Source: UBA2160 sp964588665
GTDB taxonomy: Bacteria; Chloroflexota; Dehalococcoidia; Lucifugimonadales; UBA1123
Length of the DNA stretch: 64,000 nt
Assembly (NCBI GenBank): GCA_964588665.1
Contig: CAZPQQ010000003.1
Location: 41,440 to 105,439, forward strand
Reading direction: 5' to 3'
Shown here: positions 53,544 to 62,869 of the stretch, piece by piece
How positions within the stretch are numbered: position 1 is the first letter of the stretch
Layout: each line of letters begins with the position of its first letter
The notes under the pieces: generated by a model
What the model saw: only the letters and a program-made list of their open reading frames with translations
The model's database searches: none
Told to the model about the DNA's origin: nothing
Position numbers and translations under genes: made by a program

Positions 53544-55205
53544 ATGATGCGCGACATGAAACCAGTCACTTTGTTGGCACTGTTGCTATCCGTAATCGCG
53601 ATTGGACTGGTCGCGTGCAGCAACGACGAACGCGGGCTAGACGAGGATTTCGTGACCTCAGGGGCGGAATCCGCTGCATTCGATTCGCGTCCAGCGGCGG
53701 CGCCAGCGCCCGCCGCGGCAGCGGCCCCTGCTCCGCCGCGCGCTTCTGCGTCAGCCGCGCCTGCTCCTGCACCCGCCCCTTCCGCTGTTTCAAAGCAGTC
53801 GGTCGGCCTTTTTGGTCTGCCCGGAAACCCAGGCATTCAAGGCCCGCCTGGCAGCCCCGGCCAAAGCGGATCCAATACCCCAGAAGTCCAGCTTGTGTCT
53901 CAGCGCCGTATCATCATCCGCACCGTCGACATGACCTTGATCGTGCCGGATGTGATTGCGACCTTGGAAGACATCTCCACGCTGGCCAAGCGGTTCGAGG
54001 GCTGGGTCGTATCGTCGGATAGGACCCTGACCCATCGCGGGTTCATCTCGATTCGCGTTCCCGAGGGCGACCTCGACGCCGTCATCATCGAGCTCAGGGA
54101 CATGGCCGAGAAAGTCGAATCCGAGATATCCACGAGCGAGGACGTTACCGACGAATACGTCGACCTGCAGTCCAGGCTCGTGAATCAGCAAGCGACCGAA
54201 GGCGCGCTGCTCAAGCTGCTGGACCGAGCCGAAACCGTCGAAGCGGCTCTTTCAGTGCAACGAGAGCTGACACGGGTCCAGGAGGAGATCGAGCGCATAC
54301 AGGGGCGAGTGAAGTTCCTGGAAGAAACGTCTGCGTTCTCGCTCCTTAACATACGACTAGAACTCTCGCCGATGGACATGGAAGTAGACGCCGGCGTCGA
54401 CAAGACAGTGAGCATTCGCGAAAACATTCGACTCAGGGCCACGTTCGAGCCTCCCGAGGGGATCGAGGATTTCTCGTTCACTTGGGACTTCGGCGACGGG
54501 TCGGAGCCGTACCGGAGCAACCGCACCGCTCCGACCGCCGACGAGGGCACGCGAGTGACGGCGACGATCAACCACACATATTTCGACGTCAAGGACTCGC
54601 CGTTTATCGTCGAGATCGAGATGACGGGTTTCGGCGATGCAGGCCTGGTAGAGGGCGACGACACGCTGATCGTGGAAGTCACCGAACTGCCGGTCATCCA
54701 GGTGTTCGCCGGCGAGAGCATCGTCTCCGAACAGGGCGACGAGGTGGAGTTCTCCGGCTCGTTCACGCGTCCTGAAGGGCTCACCGACGTCACGTACAAG
54801 TGGGATTTCGGTGACGGTTCGTCTCCGGACACCGGAACGGTTCCCGACGGCGTGACTCGCGTTGACGTGGTCCACGTGTACCAGGACTTTCGGCCGTTCG
54901 CGTTTCAACCGACGCTGACCATTTCGGCAGTGGCCGAAGCCGGCGACATCGAGGCTGAGAGCGCGTTGTCCGTGCTGGTCACCGAGCGCCCGTCTTGGAC
55001 GGTAAGCGGCTGGGACGCTGGCGACTCGGGCAGGACTGCCGTGCGCGCGTTGTCCGTGGTCGGCATCGGACTGCAAGCCACGGGAATCTGGGCTGCAATC
55101 TTCAGCCCTGTGTGGATCGTGATCTTGGTCGCCGCATTCCTGATCAGACGGTCTATGCGAGGACGCCGCTCGACCCGTAACGCCGGGGAGCCGAACGATG
55201 AGTAG
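53544..55205 (+). CDS. DUF4349 lipoprotein with collagen-like segment and two PKD domains
   Basis: About 553 residues from ATG 53544 with AGGAG eight nt upstream. The lipobox LVACSND anchors it. Then follow an Ala/Pro-rich linker and a short Gly-X-Y run (GNPGIQGPPGSPGQSGS). The DUF4349 domain (QRRIIIRTVDMTLIVPDV, FEGWVVSSD) contains a coiled coil (ALSVQRELTRVQEEIERIQG). Two PKD-type repeats follow, each with WDFGDGS, and the chain ends in a membrane helix (IWAAIFSPVWIVILVAAFLI) with a basic tail. Usual DUF4349 proteins lack PKD repeats between domain and helix. Probably a cell-envelope protein of unknown role. Confidence 0.8.
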   Translation: MMRDMKPVTLLALLLSVIAIGLVACSNDERGLDEDFVTSGAESAAFDSRPAAAPAPAAAAAPAPPRASASAAPAPAPAPSAVSKQSVGLFGLPGNPGIQGPPGSPGQSGSNTPEVQLVSQRRIIIRTVDMTLIVPDVIATLEDISTLAKRFEGWVVSSDRTLTHRGFISIRVPEGDLDAVIIELRDMAEKVESEISTSEDVTDEYVDLQSRLVNQQATEGALLKLLDRAETVEAALSVQRELTRVQEEIERIQGRVKFLEETSAFSLLNIRLELSPMDMEVDAGVDKTVSIRENIRLRATFEPPEGIEDFSFTWDFGDGSEPYRSNRTAPTADEGTRVTATINHTYFDVKDSPFIVEIEMTGFGDAGLVEGDDTLIVEVTELPVIQVFAGESIVSEQGDEVEFSGSFTRPEGLTDVTYKWDFGDGSSPDTGTVPDGVTRVDVVHVYQDFRPFAFQPTLTISAVAEAGDIEAESALSVLVTERPSWTVSGWDAGDSGRTAVRALSVVGIGLQATGIWAAIFSPVWIVILVAAFLIRRSMRGRRSTRNAGEPNDE

Positions 55206-55277
55206 CCGTGTCGGCTTGACGCTTCAGGGCGGTTTATTGCGCGAGACCGTGCGACCCGCCTCAGCAAAGAGATTCCG

Positions 55278-55769
55278 TTGACTCTGACGAGACACTTCAC
55301 CGCGACCGGCTTCGTCGTCCACGACGGGTCGGTCGCGCTTCACTTTCACCGAAAGCTCCGATTGTGGCTGCCGCCGGGTGGGCACATCGAGGCGAACGAA
55401 GACCCGGTTCAGGCAGTGCAGCGCGAGATAGCCGAGGAGACAGGTCTGGCCGCCCAGGTTGTCCCGACGTCCACGGCCCTCGGCCTGCCCTACCCGACTC
55501 AGGTGCACGCTCCCTACACCATCCTGGTGGAGGACATCGACGACCCCTTGCAAGGGTTCCATCAGCACATCGACATGATTTACTTCTGCCGTCCGAACAC
55601 CTCCGACCCTGACTTGGGCGACGGCTGGGTTTGGGCCTCACGCGATGAGCTGGCGAACGGTTCGGCGCTGACCATAGAAGGCGTGTCGCCACAGGCGCCT
55701 CCCGAAGATGTACGCGTGCTCGGGCAGAAGGCGATAGAGTTCGTGGGCGGCGCGTCTCAATCGCCGTGA
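55278..55769 (+). CDS. NUDIX hydrolase
   Basis: 163 residues from TTG 55278. A complete Nudix box spans Gly35-Leu57 (GGHIEANEDPVQAVQREIAE followed by ETGL), with all metal-binding Glu residues. It hydrolyses nucleoside diphosphate-linked substrates; specificity unknown. Alternative starts are not obvious. Confidence 0.88.
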   Translation: MTLTRHFTATGFVVHDGSVALHFHRKLRLWLPPGGHIEANEDPVQAVQREIAEETGLAAQVVPTSTALGLPYPTQVHAPYTILVEDIDDPLQGFHQHIDMIYFCRPNTSDPDLGDGWVWASRDELANGSALTIEGVSPQAPPEDVRVLGQKAIEFVGGASQSP

Positions 55770-55811
55770 ACTGACGGGTTGCGACTAAAGAGAACAGCAA
55801 AGGCGGTTAGA

Positions 55812-56924
55812 TTGGCTGACGGAATAACGGTACACGGCGTCTGGGACCCAAAGTTCGCCGGAGCGTGCGAGGCGTTTGCCGCCAATTTCGAGGACGGTGA
55901 GGAGATCGGCGTCTCCTTCGCGGCCACGGTGGAGGGCGAGACGGTCGTGGACATATGGGCCGGATACGCGGACGTTGCCGAGACCATGCCCTGGGAGCGG
56001 GACACGATCGTGAACATGTGGTCCTCCACCAAGGCGATGGTCGCCACGTGCATACACATGCTGGTCGACCGAGGATTGCTGGACATCGAGGCGCCCGTTT
56101 CCCGATATTGGCCGGAATTCGCCCAGGCCGGCAAAGAGACGATGCCGGTGAAGTACCTGCTCAGTCATCAGTCCGGCCTACCCCAATTGTCTGGCGAGGT
56201 TTTGCCTATCGAGGCTTTCTACGACTGGGATTTGATGGCTGAGAAACTCGCATTGCAAAGACCGCTCTGGGAGCCAGGCACGCAATCCGGCTATCATAAC
56301 GTGACGTTCGGCTTTCTGGTGGGCGAGGTCATTCGACGGATTACGGGGAAGAGCGTCGGGACATTCTTCAGAGAAGAGGTCGCCGAACCTCTCGGCGTGG
56401 ACTTTCACATCGGGTTGGGCGATGAGCATCACGGCCGGGTAGCCGAGTTGCTGGCGCCGCCGCCGCGAGATCCTCGTCCTGGGAGCCCTGTCTCGAACCC
56501 CGCGATACTCCTCTCCGCCGGCAACCGTCCCGAATGGCGTCGGGCGGAGATTCCGGCGGCCAACGGCCACGGCAATGCTCGCTCTGCGGCGCGAGTGATG
56601 TCGGCTCTCGCCTGCGGAGGCACGGTCGACGGCGTTCGGCTTCTGGGCGAGCATGCGATCACGGCTGCTATTCGGGAACAGGTCAGCGGAATCGATTTAA
56701 CGCTCAAAGTTCCGATGCGTTGGGGCGCTGGTTTCATGCTTACGTCCGAGCATCATCCGTATGGACCTAATCCCCGCGCGTTCGGCCATACGGGGGCCGG
56801 CGGTTCCCAAGCGTTCGCCGACCTGGACGCCCGGGTATCGTGGGGCTACGCGATGAACAAGATGGTCATGAATGGCCAACGCGCGCATCGAATTGTCGAA
56901 GCGCTGTATTCAGCTCTGGAGTAA
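55812..56924 (+). CDS. Serine hydrolase, beta-lactamase/esterase EstB-type
   Basis: 370 residues from TTG 55812; a TTG at 55779 would add 11 residues and cannot be excluded. Class C beta-lactamase fold: the SxxK motif SSTK (Ser71-Lys74) in NMWSSTKAMVATC and the YxN-like motif SGYHNVTFGFL. There is no signal peptide, so cytoplasmic esterase or peptidase activity is more likely than antibiotic resistance. Start choice and substrate are uncertain. Confidence 0.85.
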   Translation: MADGITVHGVWDPKFAGACEAFAANFEDGEEIGVSFAATVEGETVVDIWAGYADVAETMPWERDTIVNMWSSTKAMVATCIHMLVDRGLLDIEAPVSRYWPEFAQAGKETMPVKYLLSHQSGLPQLSGEVLPIEAFYDWDLMAEKLALQRPLWEPGTQSGYHNVTFGFLVGEVIRRITGKSVGTFFREEVAEPLGVDFHIGLGDEHHGRVAELLAPPPRDPRPGSPVSNPAILLSAGNRPEWRRAEIPAANGHGNARSAARVMSALACGGTVDGVRLLGEHAITAAIREQVSGIDLTLKVPMRWGAGFMLTSEHHPYGPNPRAFGHTGAGGSQAFADLDARVSWGYAMNKMVMNGQRAHRIVEALYSALE

Positions 56925-56926
56925 GT

Positions 56927-56955
56927 TTGACGCTCTCCGTGCGCGAACATATAAT
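56927..56955 (+). promoter_or_regulatory. Promoter for the aldo/keto reductase-mutarotase genes
   Basis: TTGACG (56927-56932), a 17-nt spacer and a perfect TATAAT (56950-56955), about 60 nt before the ATG at 57016. Confidence 0.6.
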
Positions 56956-57015
56956 TGCGCCTACTCTCCGGGCGCCCGCCGCCACGATCCAACATGCCTG
57001 GCAGACACGTGTGAT

Positions 57016-58005
57016 ATGAACCCATTGGAGCTACGGCAAGTCGGCACGACAAACGTCCAAGTCACCAGTTTGGGACTGGGCGGCGCCGCTCTCGGCGGCC
57101 TGTTCACCGACGTGGCCGAGTCGATCGCCGTCGAAACGGTGACCGCCGGCCTCGAGCTCGGCGTCAAGTACTTCGACACCGCGCCCCTATACGGCCACGG
57201 AAAGAGTGAAGCATACGTGGGCGAGGCTCTCGGGAACGCGCCCAGAGACTCGTACGTTTTGTCCTCCAAGGTTGGCCGAGTGCTCGACCGGGTCGAGTCA
57301 CAGGGCGACACCGGTATCTACGTCGGGCTGCCGCCATTTCAGGCGGTGTTCGACTTCTCCCGTGACGGCATTCTGCGGTCGATCGACGAGAGTCTGGGGC
57401 GTCTGGCCCTCGACCGCATCGACATAGCTTTCATCCACGACCCGGACGACCACTACGAGCTGGCCATCGGCGAGGCGTTTCCCACGCTCGCCGATCTGCG
57501 ATCGCAGGGAGTCGTGCGAGCCATCGGCGCCGGGATGAACCAGTGGGAGACCCTGGTTCGATTCGCCCGTGACGGCGACTTCGACTGCTTTCTTCTGGCA
57601 GGCCGGTACACGCTGCTCGATCACTCAGGGCTCGACGAGCTGTTGCCGCTGTGCGAAGAGAAACGAATCAGCATCATGCTCGGCGGGCCGTACAACAGCG
57701 GCATTCTGGCATCGGACCTGCGACCGGGTTCGAAGTATTTCTACCAGGATGCACCCGGCGAGGTGCTGGAGCTAGCCAGGCGGATCCAACTGATCTGCGA
57801 TCGCCACGACGTTCCCCTCAAAGCGGCGGCGCTGCAGTTCGGCCTGGCCCACCCCGCCGTGGCGTCCACGATCCCCGGCGCCCGGTCTCCCCAAGAAGTA
57901 AAGGAAAACTTCGCCATGGTGAACCACCCCATCGCCCCGGAGTTCTGGGCCGATCTGAAATCTGCCGGGCTTATTCCCGAAAACGCACCTACCCCGGCCA
58001 ACTAA
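57016..58005 (+). CDS. Aldo/keto reductase, L-fucose/D-threo-aldose dehydrogenase-like
   Basis: 329 residues from ATG 57016; the frame to 56872 overlaps the hydrolase and the promoter. AKR tetrad: Asp in YFDTAPLYG, Tyr in the same block, Lys in VLSSKVGR and His in IAFIHDPDDH. The sequence GHGKSEAYVGEAL and VGRVLDRVE resemble aldose (fucose, galactose, threo-aldose) dehydrogenases. It is followed by an L-rhamnose-mutarotase-like gene, which supports oxidation of a free deoxysugar. The exact sugar is inference. Confidence 0.85.
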   Translation: MNPLELRQVGTTNVQVTSLGLGGAALGGLFTDVAESIAVETVTAGLELGVKYFDTAPLYGHGKSEAYVGEALGNAPRDSYVLSSKVGRVLDRVESQGDTGIYVGLPPFQAVFDFSRDGILRSIDESLGRLALDRIDIAFIHDPDDHYELAIGEAFPTLADLRSQGVVRAIGAGMNQWETLVRFARDGDFDCFLLAGRYTLLDHSGLDELLPLCEEKRISIMLGGPYNSGILASDLRPGSKYFYQDAPGEVLELARRIQLICDRHDVPLKAAALQFGLAHPAVASTIPGARSPQEVKENFAMVNHPIAPEFWADLKSAGLIPENAPTPAN

Positions 58006-58038
58006 GGCACACGTTGCGCGTGCCGCAAAGGTGAACGC

Positions 58039-58377
58039 ATGAAATCCTTCGCACAGGCGCTCGACCTGAAAGACGATCCGGAATTGATCGCCAGGTACAA
58101 GGAACACCACCAGGCGGTTTGGCCCGAGGTCGTCGAAGCCCTCAAGGGCATCGGCATCGCCAAGATGAAGATATTCCTGCTCGGCCAGCGCATGTTCATG
58201 TACATCGAAGCTCCGGACTCGTTCGACCCGGCGCGCGACTTTGCCGGATACACCGCCACCAAGAAGACACAGGAGTGGGACGACCTCATGCGTGGCTTCC
58301 AGCAACGCGCGCCAGGCGCCGCCGAGGGCGAATGGTGGGCCGCGATGGAAGAGGTGTTCGACATCGACTGGTCATAG
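58039..58377 (+). CDS. L-rhamnose mutarotase family protein
   Basis: 112 residues, the normal size. Family features are YKEHHQAVWPEVVEAL with the catalytic His near the N-terminus, KMKIFLLGQRMFMYIEA and the C-terminal EWWAAMEEVFDID. It interconverts anomers of rhamnose or a related sugar such as fucose. It lies 33 nt after the aldo/keto reductase, so the two probably act on the same sugar. Confidence 0.88.
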   Translation: MKSFAQALDLKDDPELIARYKEHHQAVWPEVVEALKGIGIAKMKIFLLGQRMFMYIEAPDSFDPARDFAGYTATKKTQEWDDLMRGFQQRAPGAAEGEWWAAMEEVFDIDWS

Positions 58378-58565
58378 ACGAAGCGCCAGGCATAAAAGCC
58401 GTTGCTTGGAATGGGGCGATCTCGATGCCCCTTTCGGTGGATGCAGATCCCGGGACGAGGGACCGAAGGGGCGGCTCAAACTGGATCATGCTTAAGGTTT
58501 GACGCTCAGTCAGAGTGACCCGTGTCTTGAGTTAGCAGAAATGTTCGATGAACAGGAGTAACGAT

Positions 58566-59621
58566 ATGCCGAACGTACAGGCTGACCGACTGACGAATAT
58601 CGCCGCCGCGCTGATGCAAGGCGCCGGAGCCAGCGAGGAAGAAGCCGCCATCGTCTCCAGGCACTCGATCGGGGCCAACCTGGCGGGCCACGACTCCCAT
58701 GGCATCATCGCGATCCCGACGTATATCGACCGGATCAAGCGAGGCCACATCGTGCCAGGCGCGCTGTTCGACATCGTGCGAGACACACCCACGACCACGG
58801 TCGTCGACGGCAACTGGGGGTTGGGCTACGTCGTGTCGGAGCGGCTCATGCAGATGACCATCGACAAGGCCAAGGCGGGCGGCGTCGCGGCGGCGACAGT
58901 GTTCCGCCAGAGCCACGTCGGCAGGGTTGCGGACTATCCCATGATGGCCGCTGCGGAAGGGTTGATCGGCATCATGACCGCTGATTCGGGACGTTCCGCC
59001 AAGGCGGTCGTGCCGTTCGGCGGTCGTGATGCGCGCCTCGGAACCAATCCGATCTGCATCGCGATGCCGTCGAACCTGGAAGGCCCCATGTTCATCGACA
59101 TGGCCACCAGCGCCGTGGCCGCCGGGAAACTAGGCGTCGCAGTCGCCCGAGGGACCTCGATACCCGAGGGCTGGATCGTCGATGCGGACGGCAATCCGAC
59201 CACTGATCCCGCTGCACGGGGCGCCGGCGGCGCGATGCTTCCGCTGGGCGGCGCGGAAGGACACAAAGGGTACGGCCTGTCGGTCATGGTCGAGATACTG
59301 TCCGGAATCCTCACCGGACTGGGCTTCGGCCACGACCCGTCCGGCCGCCACAACGACGGCTGCTTCATGGCTGTCTTCAACGTCGGGGCGTTCCGAGACG
59401 TCGACGAGTTCAAGCAGGAAGTCACCGAGTTCGCGAAGTATCTCAAGAGCTCGCCGCCCGCCAAAGGTTTCACCGAGGTGTTCTACCCCGGTGAGCTCGA
59501 GCACCTGCGCACACAGAAGCTGCTCGCGGAGGGCATCGACGTGGAGGACGCCACCTGGGCCAAGCTCAAGGCGCTTGCCGACGAGTACGGCGTGGCGGAC
59601 CAGCTCGGCATGGGCGGGTGA
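58566..59621 (+). CDS. Ldh-family 2-hydroxyacid dehydrogenase (second copy)
   Basis: 351 residues from ATG 58566, preceded by AGGAGTAACGAT; ATG 58548 is upstream of that site. Catalytic His45 in GHDSHGIIAIP, DARLGTNPICIAMPS, and HKGYGLSVMVEILSG. Paralog of the gene at 1156-2256. Its position after a sugar dehydrogenase and mutarotase makes a 2-keto/2-hydroxy sugar acid a likely substrate. That is context only. Confidence 0.88.
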   Translation: MPNVQADRLTNIAAALMQGAGASEEEAAIVSRHSIGANLAGHDSHGIIAIPTYIDRIKRGHIVPGALFDIVRDTPTTTVVDGNWGLGYVVSERLMQMTIDKAKAGGVAAATVFRQSHVGRVADYPMMAAAEGLIGIMTADSGRSAKAVVPFGGRDARLGTNPICIAMPSNLEGPMFIDMATSAVAAGKLGVAVARGTSIPEGWIVDADGNPTTDPAARGAGGAMLPLGGAEGHKGYGLSVMVEILSGILTGLGFGHDPSGRHNDGCFMAVFNVGAFRDVDEFKQEVTEFAKYLKSSPPAKGFTEVFYPGELEHLRTQKLLAEGIDVEDATWAKLKALADEYGVADQLGMGG

Positions 59622-59850
59622 CCACTCGGCCCCGACAATGGGCGCCCATCCGTTGTCCCGGATGATGGGTGGGCGTACGAGGGCCCGTTATCGAACTTGT
59701 CAGGTCCCACCCGCCCGCCCTCGAAGGTTCTCTGGGAGACACCCCAGACCCCGGCGGGACTTCGCCCCTGCACCCCAATCTGTTGCGCTCGAAAGCGGCT
59801 GGGAATGGACGATAGAAGTCCGGTGTTCCCCAGCGCCACCGACCCCACAC

Positions 59851-59874
59851 CGTTCGGCCTGAGCCTGGCGAAGG
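59851..59874. repeat. Dispersed CTGAGCCTGGCGAAGG repeat, copy 3
   Basis: CGTTCGGCCTGAGCCTGGCG followed by AAGG, located just past the natural end of the last ABC ATPase frame. It has apparently supplied read-through codons there. Confidence 0.65.
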
Positions 59875-59895
59875 CTCGCCGCCGAGACAGATGCG

Positions 59896-60925
59896 TCATC
59901 CCTGCGCCCTGTAGCCACGCCACCAGATGCCCGCCGCCCGTGTCCGTCAGAGGCGGGTGGTCGCTGTCGCGGCATTGGTCGGTAGCGATGGGGCAGCGTT
60001 CGTAGAAGCGGCACCTGGGCTGCGGGTCGATTGCGACCGAGACGGCGCCTGAAATTGGAGCTGGAGCGCGCTTGATCGTCGGGTCGGGAACGGGCGCCGC
60101 CGCGATCAGCGCCCGAGTGTATGGGTGCGCCGGGTTCTGAAGAACTTCTTCCGTTTCTCCGGTCTCCACGATCTTGCCAAGGTACATTACGGCGATTCGG
60201 TCGCACATGTAACGGGCGACTGCCAGATCGTGGGTGATGTACAGGTAGCTGATCCCAAGCCGCGCCGCGAGACCTCCCATGAGCCTCATGATCCCGCTCC
60301 GAATCGACACGTCCAGCATCGAGGTTGGCTCGTCGGCGACGACGAATTCAGAGTCGATCACCAGCGCTCTGGCGATAGCGACCCTCTGCCTTTACCCGCC
60401 CGACAGTTCGTGAGGATACCGGAAGAGGTACGTGTTGGGCGGCGTCAGCCCCACCAGCTCCAGAAGTTCCGAGACCCGTTCCAGTCTTTCGATGGACCCG
60501 CCCACCTTCTGAACTTTGAGCGGTTCGGCTATCGTGTCGAGTATCGTCCGTCTCGTGTTCATGGACTCGTATGGGTCCTGGAAGATCATCTGGGCCCTGC
60601 GCCGGAATCGTTTCAGCGCCCTGCCCTTAAGCGTTGCGATGTCCGTCGGCGCCGCGTTTTCGTCGCGGAAGAGTATCGTTCCGCTGGTGGGGTCGGTCAG
60701 CCGCACGAGCAGACGGCCGGTGGTCGTCTTCCCGGAACCCGATTCACCCACCAGGCCGTAGCTCTCTCCGCGGCGAACCTCGAAGTCGACCCCGTCAACG
60801 GCGTGAACGTGGCTCCGCTGGCGAGACAGCACGCCTTTTGAGATCGGGTAGAGCTTGGTCAGCCCGTCGACGCGTACCAACGAGGCTGGCTTCTGCTGCG
60901 TTTGCATGTCGGTTGTGACGACCAT
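59896..60925 (-). pseudogene. Oligopeptide-type ABC ATPase (OppF-like) with ochre codon in the signature motif
   Basis: ATG 60925 opens a normal OppF-like protein: VDGLTKLYPISKG, Walker A GESGSGKTT, QMIFQDPYESMNTR. It stops at TAA (60394-60392) directly after LSGG. The same frame resumes with RQRVAIARALVIDSEFVVAD, so the Gln codon of LSGGQ became TAA, a single C-to-T change from CAA. Downstream are Walker B (VADEPTSMLD), THD and the C-terminal CRFYERCP motif of Opp ATPases. Homology ends near 59896; beyond that the open frame runs through a repeat and antisense to the Ldh gene as far as 59483. Either a pseudogene or a base error. It starts 4 nt after oppD. Confidence 0.8.
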
Positions 60926-60929
60926 TTCG

Positions 60930-61922
60930 TTATCGCTCTAATTCCAGGGATTCCGGCAACGGATTACGGCACGCCGCCCAGTGCCCGCTCCGGCCAACGA
61001 TCGGCGGCTCGTCGCGTCCGCACTCCTCGGTGGCGTACGGGCAACGAGGGTGGAACCGGCAACCGGCGGGCGGGTCGATCAGGCCAGGCGGTTCTCCGGC
61101 CAATGTCCCGAGCTCCTTTTTGTCGCCGGTGATGTTCGGGAAGGCGGCCATCAGAGCTTCAGTGTACGGATGGATCGGCCGAGCAAAGACATCCGGTGTG
61201 GCCCCGTACTCGACTATCCGGCCCGCGTACATGACCGCCATGGATTCGCTCACTTCTGCTATCACCGCCATGTCATGAGAGATGTAGACCATGCTCATCC
61301 CCATCCGAGCCTGAATCGCCTTCAACTCCCGGAGGATCCGGTCCTGGACGATGACGTCCAACGCGGTGGTCGGCTCGTCAGCGACCACGACGGCAGGGTC
61401 GCACGCCAAGGCCATCGCGATGACGGCACGCTGCTTCATGCCGCCGCTGTACTCGTGCGGGTATCTCGGGATGTATTCATGGTTCAGGCCGACCAGATCG
61501 TACAGCTCTCGAACACGCACGTCCGACACCTTTCTGGACGATCTCACGTGAAGCTCCAGCGCTTCGAGGACCTGGTCTCCTACTCGATAGACCGGGTCGA
61601 GCGAGTTCATGGCGGCTTGGAAGATCATCGAAATACGATCCCATCTGAACGCCCTGACTTCGTCTTCGCTCAACGGGACCAAATCCGTGCCGTCCAGCAC
61701 AATACTGCCGTTGGTGATCTCTCCGTTCTCGGGCAGAAGCTTTAGCAGCGAATTGGCGACCGAAGTCTTTCCGCTGCCCGACTCCCCGACCAGTCCCAAC
61801 ACCTGGCATCGCGCAAGCTGAAACGAAACACCGTCGACCGCGCGGACGATGCCGCCGCATGTGCGGTATTGCATTGTCAGGTTCTCGACTGAGAGGACTG
61901 GTCGTTCGTTCTCGTCTGTCAT
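60930..61922 (-). CDS. Oligopeptide-type ABC transporter ATPase (OppD/DppD)
   Basis: 330 residues from ATG 61922. Walker A GESGSGKTS, signature EYSGGMKQR, Walker B VVVADEPTTALD and switch SHD are intact. The C-terminal extension has the Cys-bearing block CRFHPRCPYATEECG typical of Opp/Dpp ATPases, which may carry an iron-sulfur cluster. Overlaps the permease stop by 4 nt. Confidence 0.93.
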   Translation of the reverse strand: MTDENERPVLSVENLTMQYRTCGGIVRAVDGVSFQLARCQVLGLVGESGSGKTSVANSLLKLLPENGEITNGSIVLDGTDLVPLSEDEVRAFRWDRISMIFQAAMNSLDPVYRVGDQVLEALELHVRSSRKVSDVRVRELYDLVGLNHEYIPRYPHEYSGGMKQRAVIAMALACDPAVVVADEPTTALDVIVQDRILRELKAIQARMGMSMVYISHDMAVIAEVSESMAVMYAGRIVEYGATPDVFARPIHPYTEALMAAFPNITGDKKELGTLAGEPPGLIDPPAGCRFHPRCPYATEECGRDEPPIVGRSGHWAACRNPLPESLELER

Positions 61923-62869
61923 GACCGTCTCAATCTCGGGTTTACGACCTCGTCCAGAGAACGGCCGACCAAGTAGAACGACGAACACAGCATCGTGATG
62001 GAGAGGCTCGCCGGGAAGATCAGCCACCAGGCCGATCCGAACTGAAGCAGATATCCGGCGGACTCAGTCGTGTGGATCATCACGCCCCAGCTCATCCGGA
62101 CATCTAGGAGGCCGAGATATGAGAGCACGGCCTCCGAAAAGATCGCACTGGTCACAGTGAACATCATGTACAGGAACGCGAGGGGCAAGAGGTTGGGCAC
62201 GATGTGGACCATGATGATGTGGAAGGGACTTCCGCCGGCGATCCGAGCAGCCTCGATAAACGGCTTGACCGTGATGGACAGCGCCAGCGACTTCAATACC
62301 ACACCGGTCGCTCCGAATCCCGAGAGCAATCCGATGATGATGGCCAGCTCCAGGTGGTCGACGCCGATCAGCGCGCTGACGACAACGAGCACGGAGATGA
62401 AGGGCATCATGATCATGATGTCCGCCAGCCGCATGAGCAGCGCGTCCACCACCCCGCCGTAGTATGCGGTGACCGCCCCAACGATTGTGCCGATCCCGAC
62501 CGTGACGACCGCGGCCATGAGCCCCAGCAGGAACTCCGAACGCGCGCTGTGCATGAGCTGGCTTAGGATGTCGCGGCCCAACGGATCGGTTCCGAGCGGA
62601 TGGCGCCAGGACGGGGGCGCGGGCTGTTCGGTCTGGCCGAAGGCGTAGCCGATGACCGGGTCGTACGTCCGCTCATCCCACACCGTGCGCATCAACACGG
62701 GGTGCGCCACAGCCATCACCATGTAGAGGACAATGATCGCCAAACCGAAAAGCCCGATCCGCGTCTCGACGAACACGGCCCAGTTTTGCCGCCAACCGCG
62801 CGCCAACAGTCGCAGGCGGGCGCCACGCACCGATTGGCCTCCGGTGGTCACGGTATTCGGTGTGTTCAT
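61919..62869 (-). CDS. Oligopeptide-type ABC transporter permease (OppC/DppC)
   Basis: 316 residues from ATG 62869; the frame to 63319 is antisense or shadow sequence of oppB. About six transmembrane helices. HPLGTDPLGRDILSQLMHSARSEFLLG is characteristic of OppC, and the EAA loop is EAARIAGGSPFHIIMVHIVPNLL. Overlaps the oppB stop by 4 nt (ATGA). Confidence 0.92.
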   Translation of the reverse strand: MNTPNTVTTGGQSVRGARLRLLARGWRQNWAVFVETRIGLFGLAIIVLYMVMAVAHPVLMRTVWDERTYDPVIGYAFGQTEQPAPPSWRHPLGTDPLGRDILSQLMHSARSEFLLGLMAAVVTVGIGTIVGAVTAYYGGVVDALLMRLADIMIMMPFISVLVVVSALIGVDHLELAIIIGLLSGFGATGVVLKSLALSITVKPFIEAARIAGGSPFHIIMVHIVPNLLPLAFLYMMFTVTSAIFSEAVLSYLGLLDVRMSWGVMIHTTESAGYLLQFGSAWWLIFPASLSITMLCSSFYLVGRSLDEVVNPRLRRS

